From positions 1-32,102 of the IMG/VR virus record IMGVR_UViG_3300018476_000030: a stretch of 32,102 bases of DNA. One strand, 5' to 3'. Shown here one piece after another: positions 23,719 through 30,540 of this stretch (within the stretch, counting starts at the first letter, position 1; the number at the start of each line of letters is the position of its first letter). Made by a program: the position numbers and the translations under genes. The notes under the pieces were generated by a model. It saw nothing but the letters and a program-made list of their open reading frames with translations, ran no database searches and was not told the DNA's origin. This DNA is from a virus.

Positions 23719-25928
23719 GGCACCGCGGGGTTCATCAGGTGCATCGAGGTGCCGTCGTAGATCAGCTGGTACATGCCGCCGGTCAGGATGTCGTTGGCGA
23801 CCAGCGCCGTCGAGGCCCGCTTGACGATCGCCTTGGCAGCCATGCCGTTGATGGCGATGGTCGCCGCCCCGGTGTTGGTGCCGCCAGCCTTGAAGTTGTA
23901 CATCGCCCCCGCCGTGTAGGCGGTGTAGGCCGGCGTTGCCGTAACCGTGATCGTGTTGGTCCCCGCCGTGGTCCCGAGATAGAACGTCGCGCCCGCGGTC
24001 TGGCTGACCGACCCGGCGGCTTCCACAGGCTGGTAGAAATTGATGACCGTCGGATCGAGGCGCATCGCGTTGACGCCGTTGACCTGCCAGTCGAGCCCGT
24101 AGGCGCCGGCGGTGTTCATCACCGCCCGGCCGTAGCCCGGCGAGTAGCGGGCAGCGACGAAGGCATAGTTGTTGGCGTCGGCCTGGTTGGAATAGGTCAG
24201 TGCGCCCATCGTTCCGGCAAAGAAGGCATTGCCGTTGTCCTGCAACGAGAACTTCCCGGCAGAGGCGCTGTCGATCGCGTAGATCAGGTAATCGGCCGAC
24301 GTGGTCTGGCCCATGATCATCAGCCGGGTGTTGACCAGCGGCGCTGTTCCCAGGCCATGCCGGGTGCCGGTGACAATGCCGGTCAGCGTGCCGCCGGCGA
24401 GCGGCAAATAGCTGCCGAGCGATGCCGTGACGTTGGCCGGTGTCGTGTAGTCGGTCCCGGCAACCGCGGCGCTCAGCGTCGTGCCGTTGCCCTTGACCAT
24501 GCCGGTCACGGTCGTCGACAGCGTGATCGCAGGCGTCGTCCCGGCAGTGGCCACCGTGCCGGCCAGCCCGTTGGCCGAGACCACCGAGGCACTGGTCACC
24601 GTGCCGGTGATCGAGATCGGCGCGTAGCGCGCATCGGCATTGGCCCGCGTCGGGATGTCGGTCGTGTTGGCAACGCCGATCAGGCGCTTGGTGAAGGCTG
24701 CCGCCGCCGTCTGCTCGACCAGGCCCGCCGTGGCGTTGAGCCCGGCCAGCGCCGTCAGGTCGGCGTCGAGCGGCTGATAGGCCGCCGAGACGTTGCCCGG
24801 TGTCATGTAGTCGGTGCCGGCGGTGGCCGCCGAGATCGCCGTGGCATTGCCCTTGAGCAGGCCATTCACCGTGGTCGACAGGGTGATGCTGGCGGCCGCG
24901 GTCGGCGTCGCCACGGTGCCGGCAAAGCCGTTGGCCGAGGCCACGGCGACGCTGGTCACGGTGCCGGCGCTCGACGTGTAGCCCTTGCCCAGCACCCAGG
25001 CGGCATTGACGATCTCGGTGCCCGTCACCGCACCGGGGGTCGGCGCGGTCGGCGTCCCGGTCAGCCCGACGCTGGCCTTGACGGTCGGCGACGGATAGGT
25101 CCCGGCGAGGTCGCCGCTGGCCGTGCCCGACGGCGGCAGGGCCGTCGGATAGGCCGCCGCCGCGATGGTCAGCGTGCCGGCCGCGTCGTTGTAGGTCGCG
25201 CTGATGTTGGTGCCGCCGACGACCAGGGCGGCGACGCGGTCGTCAACCGCCTCGGCAAAGTCGGTCACCGCCGCCGCCGTGTGGGTGTGCGAGCCGGCGG
25301 CGTAGTCGACCCCGACAGTGGCCGCGCTCAAGGCCACGCCGTTGCCCTTGACCATGCCGGCGACGTTGGTGCCGAGCGTGATCGCCGGCGTGGTCGTGGC
25401 CGTCGCCACCGTGCCGGTGATGCCGTTGGCGTCGACCACCGAGACCGCGGTCACGGTGCCGCTGCCGCCGGCCGCCGTCGAGTTGATGGTCAGCGTATTG
25501 GCGACGTCGTTGTAGTTGAGCGTGACGTTGCTGCCGGCGACCAGCAGCGAGGCCACCCGGTCGTCGGTCGCCTCGGCGAAGTCGGTGACCTGCGAGGCCG
25601 AATGGGTGTGCGAGATCGGCGCGTAGGCGGCACCGCCGCCGGTCACCGTCTGGTAGCCCTTGGCCGTCACCCACGCCGTCGTCGCCACGGTCGTGTCGTT
25701 GTCGGCCGGCGCCGGCGTCGCCGCCGTGACCTCGCCAGAGAAAGCCGCCGTCGTGCCGGCGAGCGGGCCGACCAGGGTGCCGCCGGTCAGCGGCAGGAAC
25801 GTGCCGCCGCCGAGCAGCAGGTCGAAGGAGATCTGCTTGCTGGTGGTGCCCTGGAGGATCTCGAGCCGGTCGGCGCCGTTGGCCTCCGACGCGACCGGCA
25901 GGTCGGCGATGGTCTTGTAGGTGGTCAT
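23715..25928 (-). CDS. repeat-containing tail fibre protein
   Basis: 737 aa. After a short start, GTFLPLTGGTLVGPL is the 'lpLtGGtltG' unit of phage fibres. Two copies of a 43-residue unit with SHTH-x-A-x-x-VTDFAEA follow (about 106-148 and 213-255). Three copies of a 53-residue unit (GTVT-x-V-x-V...KGN...GxDY) lie at about 157-209, 322-374 and 442-494. The C-terminal 90 residues (AGTNTITVTATP, then NTGAATIAINGMAAKAIVKR and ILTGGMYQLIYDGTSMHLMN) form a beta domain found at fibre tips. Expected to bind the host surface. It overlaps the AT-hook gene upstream (ATGA) and lies far from the tailspike, giving the phage two adhesin genes. Confidence 0.85.
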   Translation of the reverse strand: MTTYKTIADLPVASEANGADRLEILQGTTSKQISFDLLLGGGTFLPLTGGTLVGPLAGTTAAFSGEVTAATPAPADNDTTVATTAWVTAKGYQTVTGGGAAYAPISHTHSASQVTDFAEATDDRVASLLVAGSNVTLNYNDVANTLTINSTAAGGSGTVTAVSVVDANGITGTVATATTTPAITLGTNVAGMVKGNGVALSAATVGVDYAAGSHTHTAAAVTDFAEAVDDRVAALVVGGTNISATYNDAAGTLTIAAAAYPTALPPSGTASGDLAGTYPSPTVKASVGLTGTPTAPTPGAVTGTEIVNAAWVLGKGYTSSAGTVTSVAVASANGFAGTVATPTAAASITLSTTVNGLLKGNATAISAATAGTDYMTPGNVSAAYQPLDADLTALAGLNATAGLVEQTAAAAFTKRLIGVANTTDIPTRANADARYAPISITGTVTSASVVSANGLAGTVATAGTTPAITLSTTVTGMVKGNGTTLSAAVAGTDYTTPANVTASLGSYLPLAGGTLTGIVTGTRHGLGTAPLVNTRLMIMGQTTSADYLIYAIDSASAGKFSLQDNGNAFFAGTMGALTYSNQADANNYAFVAARYSPGYGRAVMNTAGAYGLDWQVNGVNAMRLDPTVINFYQPVEAAGSVSQTAGATFYLGTTAGTNTITVTATPAYTAYTAGAMYNFKAGGTNTGAATIAINGMAAKAIVKRASTALVANDILTGGMYQLIYDGTSMHLMNPAVP
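24447..25460 (-). repeat. three in-gene copies of a 53-codon fibre repeat
   Basis: Inside the tail fibre gene the unit GTVT-x-V-x-V-x-x-ANG-x-x-GTVAT ... KGN ... SAA-x-x-G-x-DY occurs three times, at about 25460-25302, 24965-24807 and 24605-24447. The copies are similar but not identical, so they arose by older duplication and could still support unequal recombination that changes fibre length. Confidence 0.75.
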
Positions 25929-26086
25929 GGGTTCTTGCGCGGCCGTCCGCGCGGGCGCTTCACAGGCGGCACGGCGGGAGGCGCCGCCGGCTTTTCAGCA
26001 GCACGCGGCGCCGCAAGCGGCGTGGCAAGAAACGGCGTGCCAATGACCGTGCGGCTGCGGTTGAACGGGCCGCGCACGCGCAGCAC
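25925..26086 (-). CDS. 53-aa protein with C-terminal AT-hook
   Basis: Read from GTG 26086, eleven bases after the stop of the preceding gene, to a TGA at 25925-25927 that overlaps the fibre start (ATGA). The product is Pro/Ala/Arg-rich (VLRVRGPFNRSRTVIGTPFL, then an AAPRAAEKPAAPP linker) and ends VKRPRGRPRKNP. The core KRPRGRPRK is a textbook AT-hook, which binds the minor groove of AT-rich DNA. The start is uncertain (a second GTG lies at 26077), but the ATGA junction and the motif support the frame. Its role is unknown; a DNA-packing or host-DNA-binding role is possible. Confidence 0.6.
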   Translation of the reverse strand: MLRVRGPFNRSRTVIGTPFLATPLAAPRAAEKPAAPPAVPPVKRPRGRPRKNP

Positions 26087-26097
26087 GCCGGGGCCCC

Positions 26098-26436
26098 CTA
26101 GATGCCCTGGCCGAGCGTGGCGTAGAGCGTCGCCGTCCCCGCCGCCGCCACGATGCTGACGATATGGGTCGACCCCGCCGGCACCCAGAACACCTCGGTG
26201 TTGCCGGCCGGCACCGGCACCGACGTGTCGGCGGTCAATGCCGCCGTGTCGGTCGAGATGCCGAACTTGATGAAGGCAAGACCAGTGCCGCCGTTGACCA
26301 CCCGGCAGGTCGCCGGCATCTCGGGATTGCCGGCCCGCACGGTGCCCAGCGAGGTCGCCGCAGAGGAGCCGGTCGCCGCGATGGTCAGCGTGTTGCCGGT
26401 GGCCACGAACGGCCGGACATCGGTCGGGTTTGTCAT
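26098..26436 (-). CDS. beta-rich small structural protein
   Basis: 112 aa, ATG at 26436 overlapping the previous stop (ATGA). A regular run of beta strands (GNTLTIAATGSSAATSLGTV, FIKFGISTDTAALTADTSVP, then VFWVPAGSTHIVSIVAAAGT) suggests a single compact beta-sandwich like small head or fibre accessory proteins. No enzyme residues. Its position just upstream of the fibre supports a virion role, which is an inference. Confidence 0.68.
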   Translation of the reverse strand: MTNPTDVRPFVATGNTLTIAATGSSAATSLGTVRAGNPEMPATCRVVNGGTGLAFIKFGISTDTAALTADTSVPVPAGNTEVFWVPAGSTHIVSIVAAAGTATLYATLGQGI

Positions 26437-26756
26437 TGGGTCCTGATCTCCACGTTGGAGGTCGGGCCCTCGGTGTGGAACGGCCAGTCGCAGGTCAGCG
26501 TGGTCGCCGTCAGCGCCAGGATGGTGCGATCGCCGTTGTTCAGCCCGCCCTCGGTGCCGGCGATCTCGATCAGGTCGCCGACCTTGAAGGCGGAAAAGTT
26601 GGACGCCCCGGCGGTCAGCACCGAGCCGGAAAACGTCGCCACCGCGATCACTTCCTTGGACAGGCCCTTGTCGCGTGTCGTCTCGCTGCTGATCAGGCGG
26701 CTCGACGGCCGCGAGCGGAAGAAGCTCTTAGTTTCCCGCGTTCCCTGGCTCGGCAT
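26433..26756 (-). CDS. small beta-rich phage protein
   Basis: 107 aa, ATG at 26756 with GGGAGG about seven bases upstream, starting inside the last 29 nt of the preceding gene. The N-terminal 30 residues are Ser/Arg-rich; the rest is beta-like with AFKVGDLIEIAGTEGGLNNG and RTILALTATTLTCDWPF, a pattern of small barrel domains found in phage structural proteins. No family recognised with confidence. Confidence 0.68.
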   Translation of the reverse strand: MPSQGTRETKSFFRSRPSSRLISSETTRDKGLSKEVIAVATFSGSVLTAGASNFSAFKVGDLIEIAGTEGGLNNGDRTILALTATTLTCDWPFHTEGPTSNVEIRTQ

Positions 26757-26940
26757 CTGGCGCCTCCCTGTATTCCCCGCACCAGTAGTCGTCGGTGACC
26801 TCGACCGCCGTCGGGAAGCGGTTGCAATGCACCACCGGCACTGACCCCGGCGCCCGCGACGTCCAGGTCACCCGGAACTGACAGCGCCCGCACGCCGGAT
26901 GAGGCGTGACGACCGCGGCCGGCTTGTTCTTGGTGCGCAT
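26728..26940 (-). CDS. small four-cysteine (zinc-binding) protein
   Basis: 70 aa, ATG at 26940. Four cysteines in the order CGRC (17-20), HCNRFPTAVEV (Cys 39) and DYWCGEY (Cys 54) match a common small prokaryotic/phage protein whose 'C..C ... C.r.PP ... DWCGEf' pattern is expected to hold a zinc ion. Its function is not established. No ribosome binding site is visible before the ATG, so the start is less certain than the frame. Confidence 0.65.
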   Translation of the reverse strand: MRTKNKPAAVVTPHPACGRCQFRVTWTSRAPGSVPVVHCNRFPTAVEVTDDYWCGEYREAPDAEPGNAGN

Positions 26941-26987
26941 GAGGTAACATGATACCGCGCCGCTCGCGCCAGTTCAACGCAGCCTGC

Positions 26988-27098
26988 CTAGAGCAGGAAC
27001 AGCCAGACGGCGGCGACGCCGGCGAGCCAGACCACCACGATGGCGGCAAGCTTCAGGGCGCCCAGGAACTCGGGGTCGTCGCGCAACCTATGGGGCAT
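26988..27098 (-). CDS. 36-aa single-helix membrane peptide
   Basis: ATG at 27098-27096 is preceded by GAGAAGGATACGCGGCA. The product has a polar start (MPHRLRDDPEFLGALK) and one membrane helix (LAAIVVVWLAGVAAVWLFLL). It is transcribed away from the plus-strand gene at 27135; the two start codons are 36 bp apart. Function unknown; its topology would be N-terminus in, one span. Confidence 0.55.
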   Translation of the reverse strand: MPHRLRDDPEFLGALKLAAIVVVWLAGVAAVWLFLL

Positions 27099-27134
27099 TG
27101 CCGCGTATCCTTCTCTCCGCAGGAGCATCAGCCC

Positions 27135-27347
27135 ATGGCCGCCACCAAGAAGAAGATCGCCGACACCAGCCAGACGTGGATCGTTGATCTCGACGGAACG
27201 CCGACCGAGGTCATCGCCGAGTCGTTCGAGATGACCGAGCACGGCCTCGTCTTCTGCAACGCCGACGACGACATCGTCCGCGCCGTCGCGATTGGCCACT
27301 GGACCACCGTCGAGCTCAAGGCCCCGCCCGAGACACCAGAAGAGTAA
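27135..27347 (+). CDS. 70-aa hypothetical protein, first gene of inverted island
   Basis: ATG at 27135 with AGGAG about ten bases upstream. The sequence is MAATKKKIADTSQTWIVDLD, then GTPTEVIAESFEMTEHGLVF and an acidic, beta-like remainder ending in a Pro/Glu-rich tail. It looks like a small compact beta protein. It is transcribed opposite to the surrounding late genes and followed by two membrane protein genes. No family recognised. Confidence 0.65.
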   Translation: MAATKKKIADTSQTWIVDLDGTPTEVIAESFEMTEHGLVFCNADDDIVRAVAIGHWTTVELKAPPETPEE

Positions 27348-27365
27348 GAGCGTAGAAAGATCGGG

Positions 27366-27530
27366 ATGACCACCATCCTGATCATCCTCCTGCTCGTCAT
27401 CCTGCTCGGTGGTGGTGGCTGGTGGGCGCACGGCGCCTATGGCAACCAGGGCCTCGGCGGCGTGCTCGGCCTCGTGCTGATCATCGTCCTCGTGCTATGG
27501 CTGACCGGACACCTCGGAGGCCTGCGATGA
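27366..27530 (+). CDS. DUF3309-like small membrane protein
   Basis: 54 aa. MTTILIILLLVILLGGGGWW (helix 1), a glycine-rich loop (AHGAYGNQGLGG) and VLGLVLIIVLVLWLTGHLGG (helix 2) closely follow the pattern of DUF3309, small two-helix membrane proteins found in proteobacterial genomes and some phages. Function unknown. The TGA stop overlaps the next ATG (ATGA). A host origin is possible. Confidence 0.7.
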   Translation: MTTILIILLLVILLGGGGWWAHGAYGNQGLGGVLGLVLIIVLVLWLTGHLGGLR

Positions 27531-27697
27531 ACATCGGCCTGGCGTTCTGGATTCTGATGCTGGTGTGGTTCGTGTTCGCGCTGGCCTGGCACTTTGGCGC
27601 CCTCGGCACCTACGGCCCGTTCGGCAGCAGCCTGCTGCTCTTCATCCTGTTCCTGCTGCTCGGCTGGAAAGTGTTCGGCGCCCCGCTACACGGTTAG
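27527..27697 (+). CDS. 56-aa two-helix membrane protein
   Basis: ATG at 27527, behind CGGAGGCCTGCG and coupled to the DUF3309-like gene by ATGA. Two hydrophobic segments: AFWILMLVWFVFALAWHFGA and SLLLFILFLLLGWKVFG, separated by a Gly/Tyr/Pro loop. The size fits a small holin or stress-type membrane protein, but nothing decides it. Its TAG stop (27695-27697) overlaps the TAA of the convergent minus-strand gene, so the island ends exactly at the packaging genes. Confidence 0.65.
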   Translation: MNIGLAFWILMLVWFVFALAWHFGALGTYGPFGSSLLLFILFLLLGWKVFGAPLHG

Positions 27698-27942
27698 GAC
27701 GAGTAGCCTTCCGCCTTCTTCATCGCCGCCGTCACCCCGGCACTGCACGCCGGGCACAGAACCATGTTCCGCATCATCGGAAAGGCCAGCGGCGCGAGTC
27801 CGCCCTCGAGCGCCGGCGGCGGCTCGGGAACCGTCGTCGTCTGGACCGTCGACCAGCCGACCGGCAGGCCCGCGGACGAGGGCTCCGAAACAGTGCCGTC
27901 GCGATCGCAGGTGTAGACCGTCGTCGATACCGAACCCATCAT
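27694..27942 (-). CDS. small protein with two cysteine pairs, follows terminase
   Basis: 82 aa, ATG at 27942 overlapping the terminase stop (ATGA). It begins MMGSVSTTVYTCDRDGTVSE and later has MVLCPACSAGVTAAMKKA. One Cys at about 12 and a CPAC pair near 63 suggest a partial zinc ribbon, though only three cysteines are present. Pro-rich in the middle. Function unknown. Confidence 0.65.
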   Translation of the reverse strand: MMGSVSTTVYTCDRDGTVSEPSSAGLPVGWSTVQTTTVPEPPPALEGGLAPLAFPMMRNMVLCPACSAGVTAAMKKAEGYSS

Positions 27943-29462
27943 CTGCCTCCAGGATTAAAGACGTCATAATCCCACGAACGCTCGCCGACCGCGCGCGCCG
28001 CCGCGACCTTCTGGTCGATCCAGTTCTTGCGCTCGACGATCTCGTGCTCGGCGCCATCGAGCAGGCAGGCATACTCGGCCGCCTCGCAGATATCGGCGTA
28101 CTCGTTCTTCTCGACCTCGTCGGCAAAGCGCTCGGCACCGGCGACATTCATTTTCCGATATCGGAATCCGGTGTTGAGCCCGGTCCGCAGCAGCCGGCAG
28201 CGCGGCGAGATCAGGATCGCCGGCTCGCCATCGATCAACTCGCCGAACGGCTTCTTGAGCGCCTCTCTTCTCATGTCGATCTTGTTGGTCGGCGCCGGGT
28301 CGAGCCTGATCCCGCTCACCGCCGCGACGATCTCGAGCCACGACTTCTCGTCGTCCTCGCGATCCGCCCCGTACTGCGACGACGGATCGACTACTCCGCG
28401 GACGTGCTCGGGTCGCACGAACGGGAATCGGTCATGCAGCAGTTGGGCGAGCAGCGCACCAAAGCGTCGCGGCCCCATGTTCTGATCGCCCTGCAACTCG
28501 TCAATAAATCGACGCTGAGAGCCCGGCAGACGCTGCATAAACACCGCAGACGGCCGCGTTCTTGGATCAATCCCGACGACAAGCGGGAGACCGGGTATCG
28601 GTTCCAGCTCCCGCGCCGCGACATGGATCGCATCCTTGAATTCAGGATGAACCGGCTTGCCGGCCCGCGAATAGCCCGGCCGGTTCTCAATCATGCGAAA
28701 CTTGTACCAGTCAGGCTGACCCTTGGCCTGGTCGACATAGTAACCGGGCGGCAGGTTCACCAGATTCTCCGCCCCCGCCGCCGTCCCGCCAGGCTGGACG
28801 AACAACTCGACACCGTCATCGGCAAGCTCACCCGCACTGCGGGTAAAGATATCCCTATACAACCACGACTCGAACTCGGGCGCGTTGGCGTCGGCAATGA
28901 TGCCCCACCACGACGGACCACCCTCGGCCATGTCGGGAAACCGCCCCCACCGACCCTTGGCGAAGTTGTAGACCTCGTACTGCAGCAGATCCAACTCGTT
29001 CAGATAGAACGCCGTCGGTTCATACCCTCGCATGAAGTCTTCCGCAGAATTCTCCCCGATCGCCCCGAACTCCGCCGTGAAGTCGACCACCGTCCCATCA
29101 GCGATGATGAACTGCAGGCGATGCTTGGCAGGAGCGTCAACAGCGCCGTTCCATTCACCCGCGTCCTGCGGGAACCGTTTGAACCAGCTCGGAATCGTCG
29201 TCTTCCAAAGCGCCCGGTACGTGTCGCGAATAACCGCCAGCTTGAACTTCCGTACCGGCCGCTGGACGCCGTCGCCAATGTTGACCGTCCGACCCTTCGA
29301 CACCGCCTGCTGACTGGCAAGCCGAACAGCCTTCATGAAAGCGGCAGTCGTCTTCCCACTCCCAACCGGGCCATTGATGATCTGGATGCGGGCGCTCGAC
29401 GCCATGAACCGCGAAGCCACCGTCCCAGGTGACTTCCACAAGATGTCGAGCCGGTCAGACAT
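27939..29462 (-). CDS. terL: terminase large subunit (DNA-packaging ATPase/nuclease)
   Basis: 507 aa. The motor that pumps DNA into the head and cuts it. Walker A GPVGSGKT at 31-38, Walker B AFYLNELDLL at 151-160 (Asn-Glu catalytic pair at 155-156), and IIADANAP at 188-195 as the coupling motif. The nuclease domain has VVGIDP with Asp about 299, RGVVDP with Asp about 359, and EYADICEAAEYACL with Asp about 457. All key residues appear intact. ATG 29462 overlaps the HNH gene stop by 8 nt; this start is preferred to one 8 codons upstream because of the overlap. Confidence 0.93.
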   Translation of the reverse strand: MSDRLDILWKSPGTVASRFMASSARIQIINGPVGSGKTTAAFMKAVRLASQQAVSKGRTVNIGDGVQRPVRKFKLAVIRDTYRALWKTTIPSWFKRFPQDAGEWNGAVDAPAKHRLQFIIADGTVVDFTAEFGAIGENSAEDFMRGYEPTAFYLNELDLLQYEVYNFAKGRWGRFPDMAEGGPSWWGIIADANAPEFESWLYRDIFTRSAGELADDGVELFVQPGGTAAGAENLVNLPPGYYVDQAKGQPDWYKFRMIENRPGYSRAGKPVHPEFKDAIHVAARELEPIPGLPLVVGIDPRTRPSAVFMQRLPGSQRRFIDELQGDQNMGPRRFGALLAQLLHDRFPFVRPEHVRGVVDPSSQYGADREDDEKSWLEIVAAVSGIRLDPAPTNKIDMRREALKKPFGELIDGEPAILISPRCRLLRTGLNTGFRYRKMNVAGAERFADEVEKNEYADICEAAEYACLLDGAEHEIVERKNWIDQKVAAARAVGERSWDYDVFNPGGR

Positions 29463-29928
29463 TCTTCCAGATCCGCCCGAGCGCAATCAGGTTGATCGTC
29501 GACTTCGACACGCCAAACCGAACCGCCACATGCTTCTGCAATTCCCCCAGCGAGAGCGCCGCCCTGATCGACCGAACCTCGGCCGCCGTCAGCTTCGCCA
29601 TCCGATGGTCTTCCCCCTTGGGATTGTTCCGCACAGCCCACGCCCGCCGGCCAGGCCACTGCCGACCACGATCAACCATGTCCTGCGCATTGTCAGCCGT
29701 CGTGCCGCCAAGAACATGATCCGGGTTCACGCAGCAGCGAACATCGCACTTGTGCCGGACAACCACCCCAGGCCCAGGCGCAGATCCCGTCTTCACCTCA
29801 TACGCCAGATGATGCCCATAGCCCCGCCCGCTGTTCGCGTAGCCGGCCTTCGTGCAAGCCCCCAGCCACAGCCGGCACCCCGTGTTCGGTTCGGGAATCG
29901 AGCGCTCCTCGAGATAGCGCGCCAACAT
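29455..29928 (-). CDS. HNH endonuclease with C-terminal helix-turn-helix
   Basis: 157 aa from ATG 29928 (TGATG overlap; an adjacent GTG at 29931 is an alternative). The zinc/HNH core is HHLAYEVKTG, then VVRHKCDVRCCVNPDHVLGG and TADNAQDMVDRGRQ, matching HNH_3-type homing endonucleases, with the catalytic His in RHKC and the NPDH and ADN positions. The C-terminal 45 residues (KLTAAEVRSIRAALSLGELQ, then VAVRFGVSKSTINLIALGR) form a typical DNA-binding helix-turn-helix. HNH proteins beside terminases can stimulate packaging cleavage in cos phages, but the homing-type sequence also fits a mobile intruder. Confidence 0.88.
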   Translation of the reverse strand: MLARYLEERSIPEPNTGCRLWLGACTKAGYANSGRGYGHHLAYEVKTGSAPGPGVVVRHKCDVRCCVNPDHVLGGTTADNAQDMVDRGRQWPGRRAWAVRNNPKGEDHRMAKLTAAEVRSIRAALSLGELQKHVAVRFGVSKSTINLIALGRIWKNV

Positions 29929-30158
29929 CACGGCGGACCCGGAGGACCAGGCATCTTCGCCAGGATCGCCTGCTGTACCGCAATCAACGCCGCCAGCCGA
30001 ACACTCACCACATCCAACGACGCCCTCAACAACCCCAACTTCGCATCCGCCTCCGCCAAGCCAACCAACAACAAATCCAGCCGATCGCCAAAGTCAGGAC
30101 CATCCCGACCCGCCAGCCGCTCCGCCGCCCGAACTATCCGCAACTGGAAGTCGTCCAT
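29928..30158 (-). CDS. 76-aa coiled-coil protein upstream of HNH/terminase
   Basis: ATG at 30158 with GGGAG seven bases upstream. MDDFQLRIVRAAERLAGRDG, then GDRLDLLLVGLAEADAKLGL and SLDVVSVRLAALIAVQQAIL form almost continuous amphipathic helix with leucine heptads. It is probably an oligomeric coiled coil. It ends with a short Pro/Gly tail. Small terminases are often helical oligomers, so this is one candidate, but no DNA-binding domain is visible. Confidence 0.6.
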   Translation of the reverse strand: MDDFQLRIVRAAERLAGRDGPDFGDRLDLLLVGLAEADAKLGLLRASLDVVSVRLAALIAVQQAILAKMPGPPGPP

Positions 30159-30415
30159 CAGCCGTCTCCCACCAAAATCCCGGCAACCAGGACATTGACC
30201 AAGTTGCCAAGATTGACAGCAACTTTCCCCCGATACCCGTAAAAAAAATAGCGCCACACAGCCCCGTTGCCCATCCAGCAATAACTGCCCGACGCAGATA
30301 AAAACACGGGAGGATACCCGTGAGGACACGGCGCCAGCGCGATCCCGGGGTACCCCCTCGCGATGGGCTCTCGTGGCGTGAGGCGTTTTCCATAATGTGG
30401 CTTATACGATCGCAC
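30158..30415 (-). CDS. possible 85-aa protein, TGATG-coupled
   Basis: Frame from GTG 30415 to TGA 30158-30160, overlapping the next ATG (TGATG). The sequence is varied and protein-like (PREPIARGYPGIALAPCPHG, then WRYFFYGYRGKVAVNLGN and LVNVLVAGILVGDG). Against it: no ribosome binding site before the GTG, lower GC than its neighbours, two other open frames over the same bases, and a terminator-like hairpin inside it. Hypothetical; may instead be an untranslated leader of the packaging operon. Confidence 0.4.
   Translation of the reverse strand: MRSYKPHYGKRLTPREPIARGYPGIALAPCPHGYPPVFLSASGSYCWMGNGAVWRYFFYGYRGKVAVNLGNLVNVLVAGILVGDG
30300..30322 (-). terminator. terminator-like hairpin upstream of packaging genes
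   Basis: On the minus strand CACGGG-TATCCT-CCCGTG (plus-strand arms 30305-30310 and 30317-30322) makes a 6-bp stem with a 6-nt loop, followed directly by five T residues (30304-30300). The stem is short, so termination may be partial. It lies between the small-terminase candidate and the terminase genes. Confidence 0.5.
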
Positions 30416-30540
30416 GCCGTATATGTGTGCGTTATCAATGGCTTAGGTTAGTTGCACCATCACACATCGCCACCATTCATCCTATCAAACACCGCATCTA
30501 GTGGTATGCGTGGGTGATGTGAGCCCATGCCATGCGATGG

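Noticed and set aside
23715-25928. Diversity-generating retroelement target, as in phage BPP-1, suggested by the Bbp19-like neighbour
   Set aside because: No reverse transcriptase and no template/variable repeat pair seen; the fibre C-terminus is not an Mtd-type lectin by eye.
23739-26159. Plus-strand 806-codon frame opposite the tail fibre
   Set aside because: Extremely Arg/Gly-rich translation mirroring the Ala/Thr/Gly repeats of the fibre; no ribosome binding site or family.
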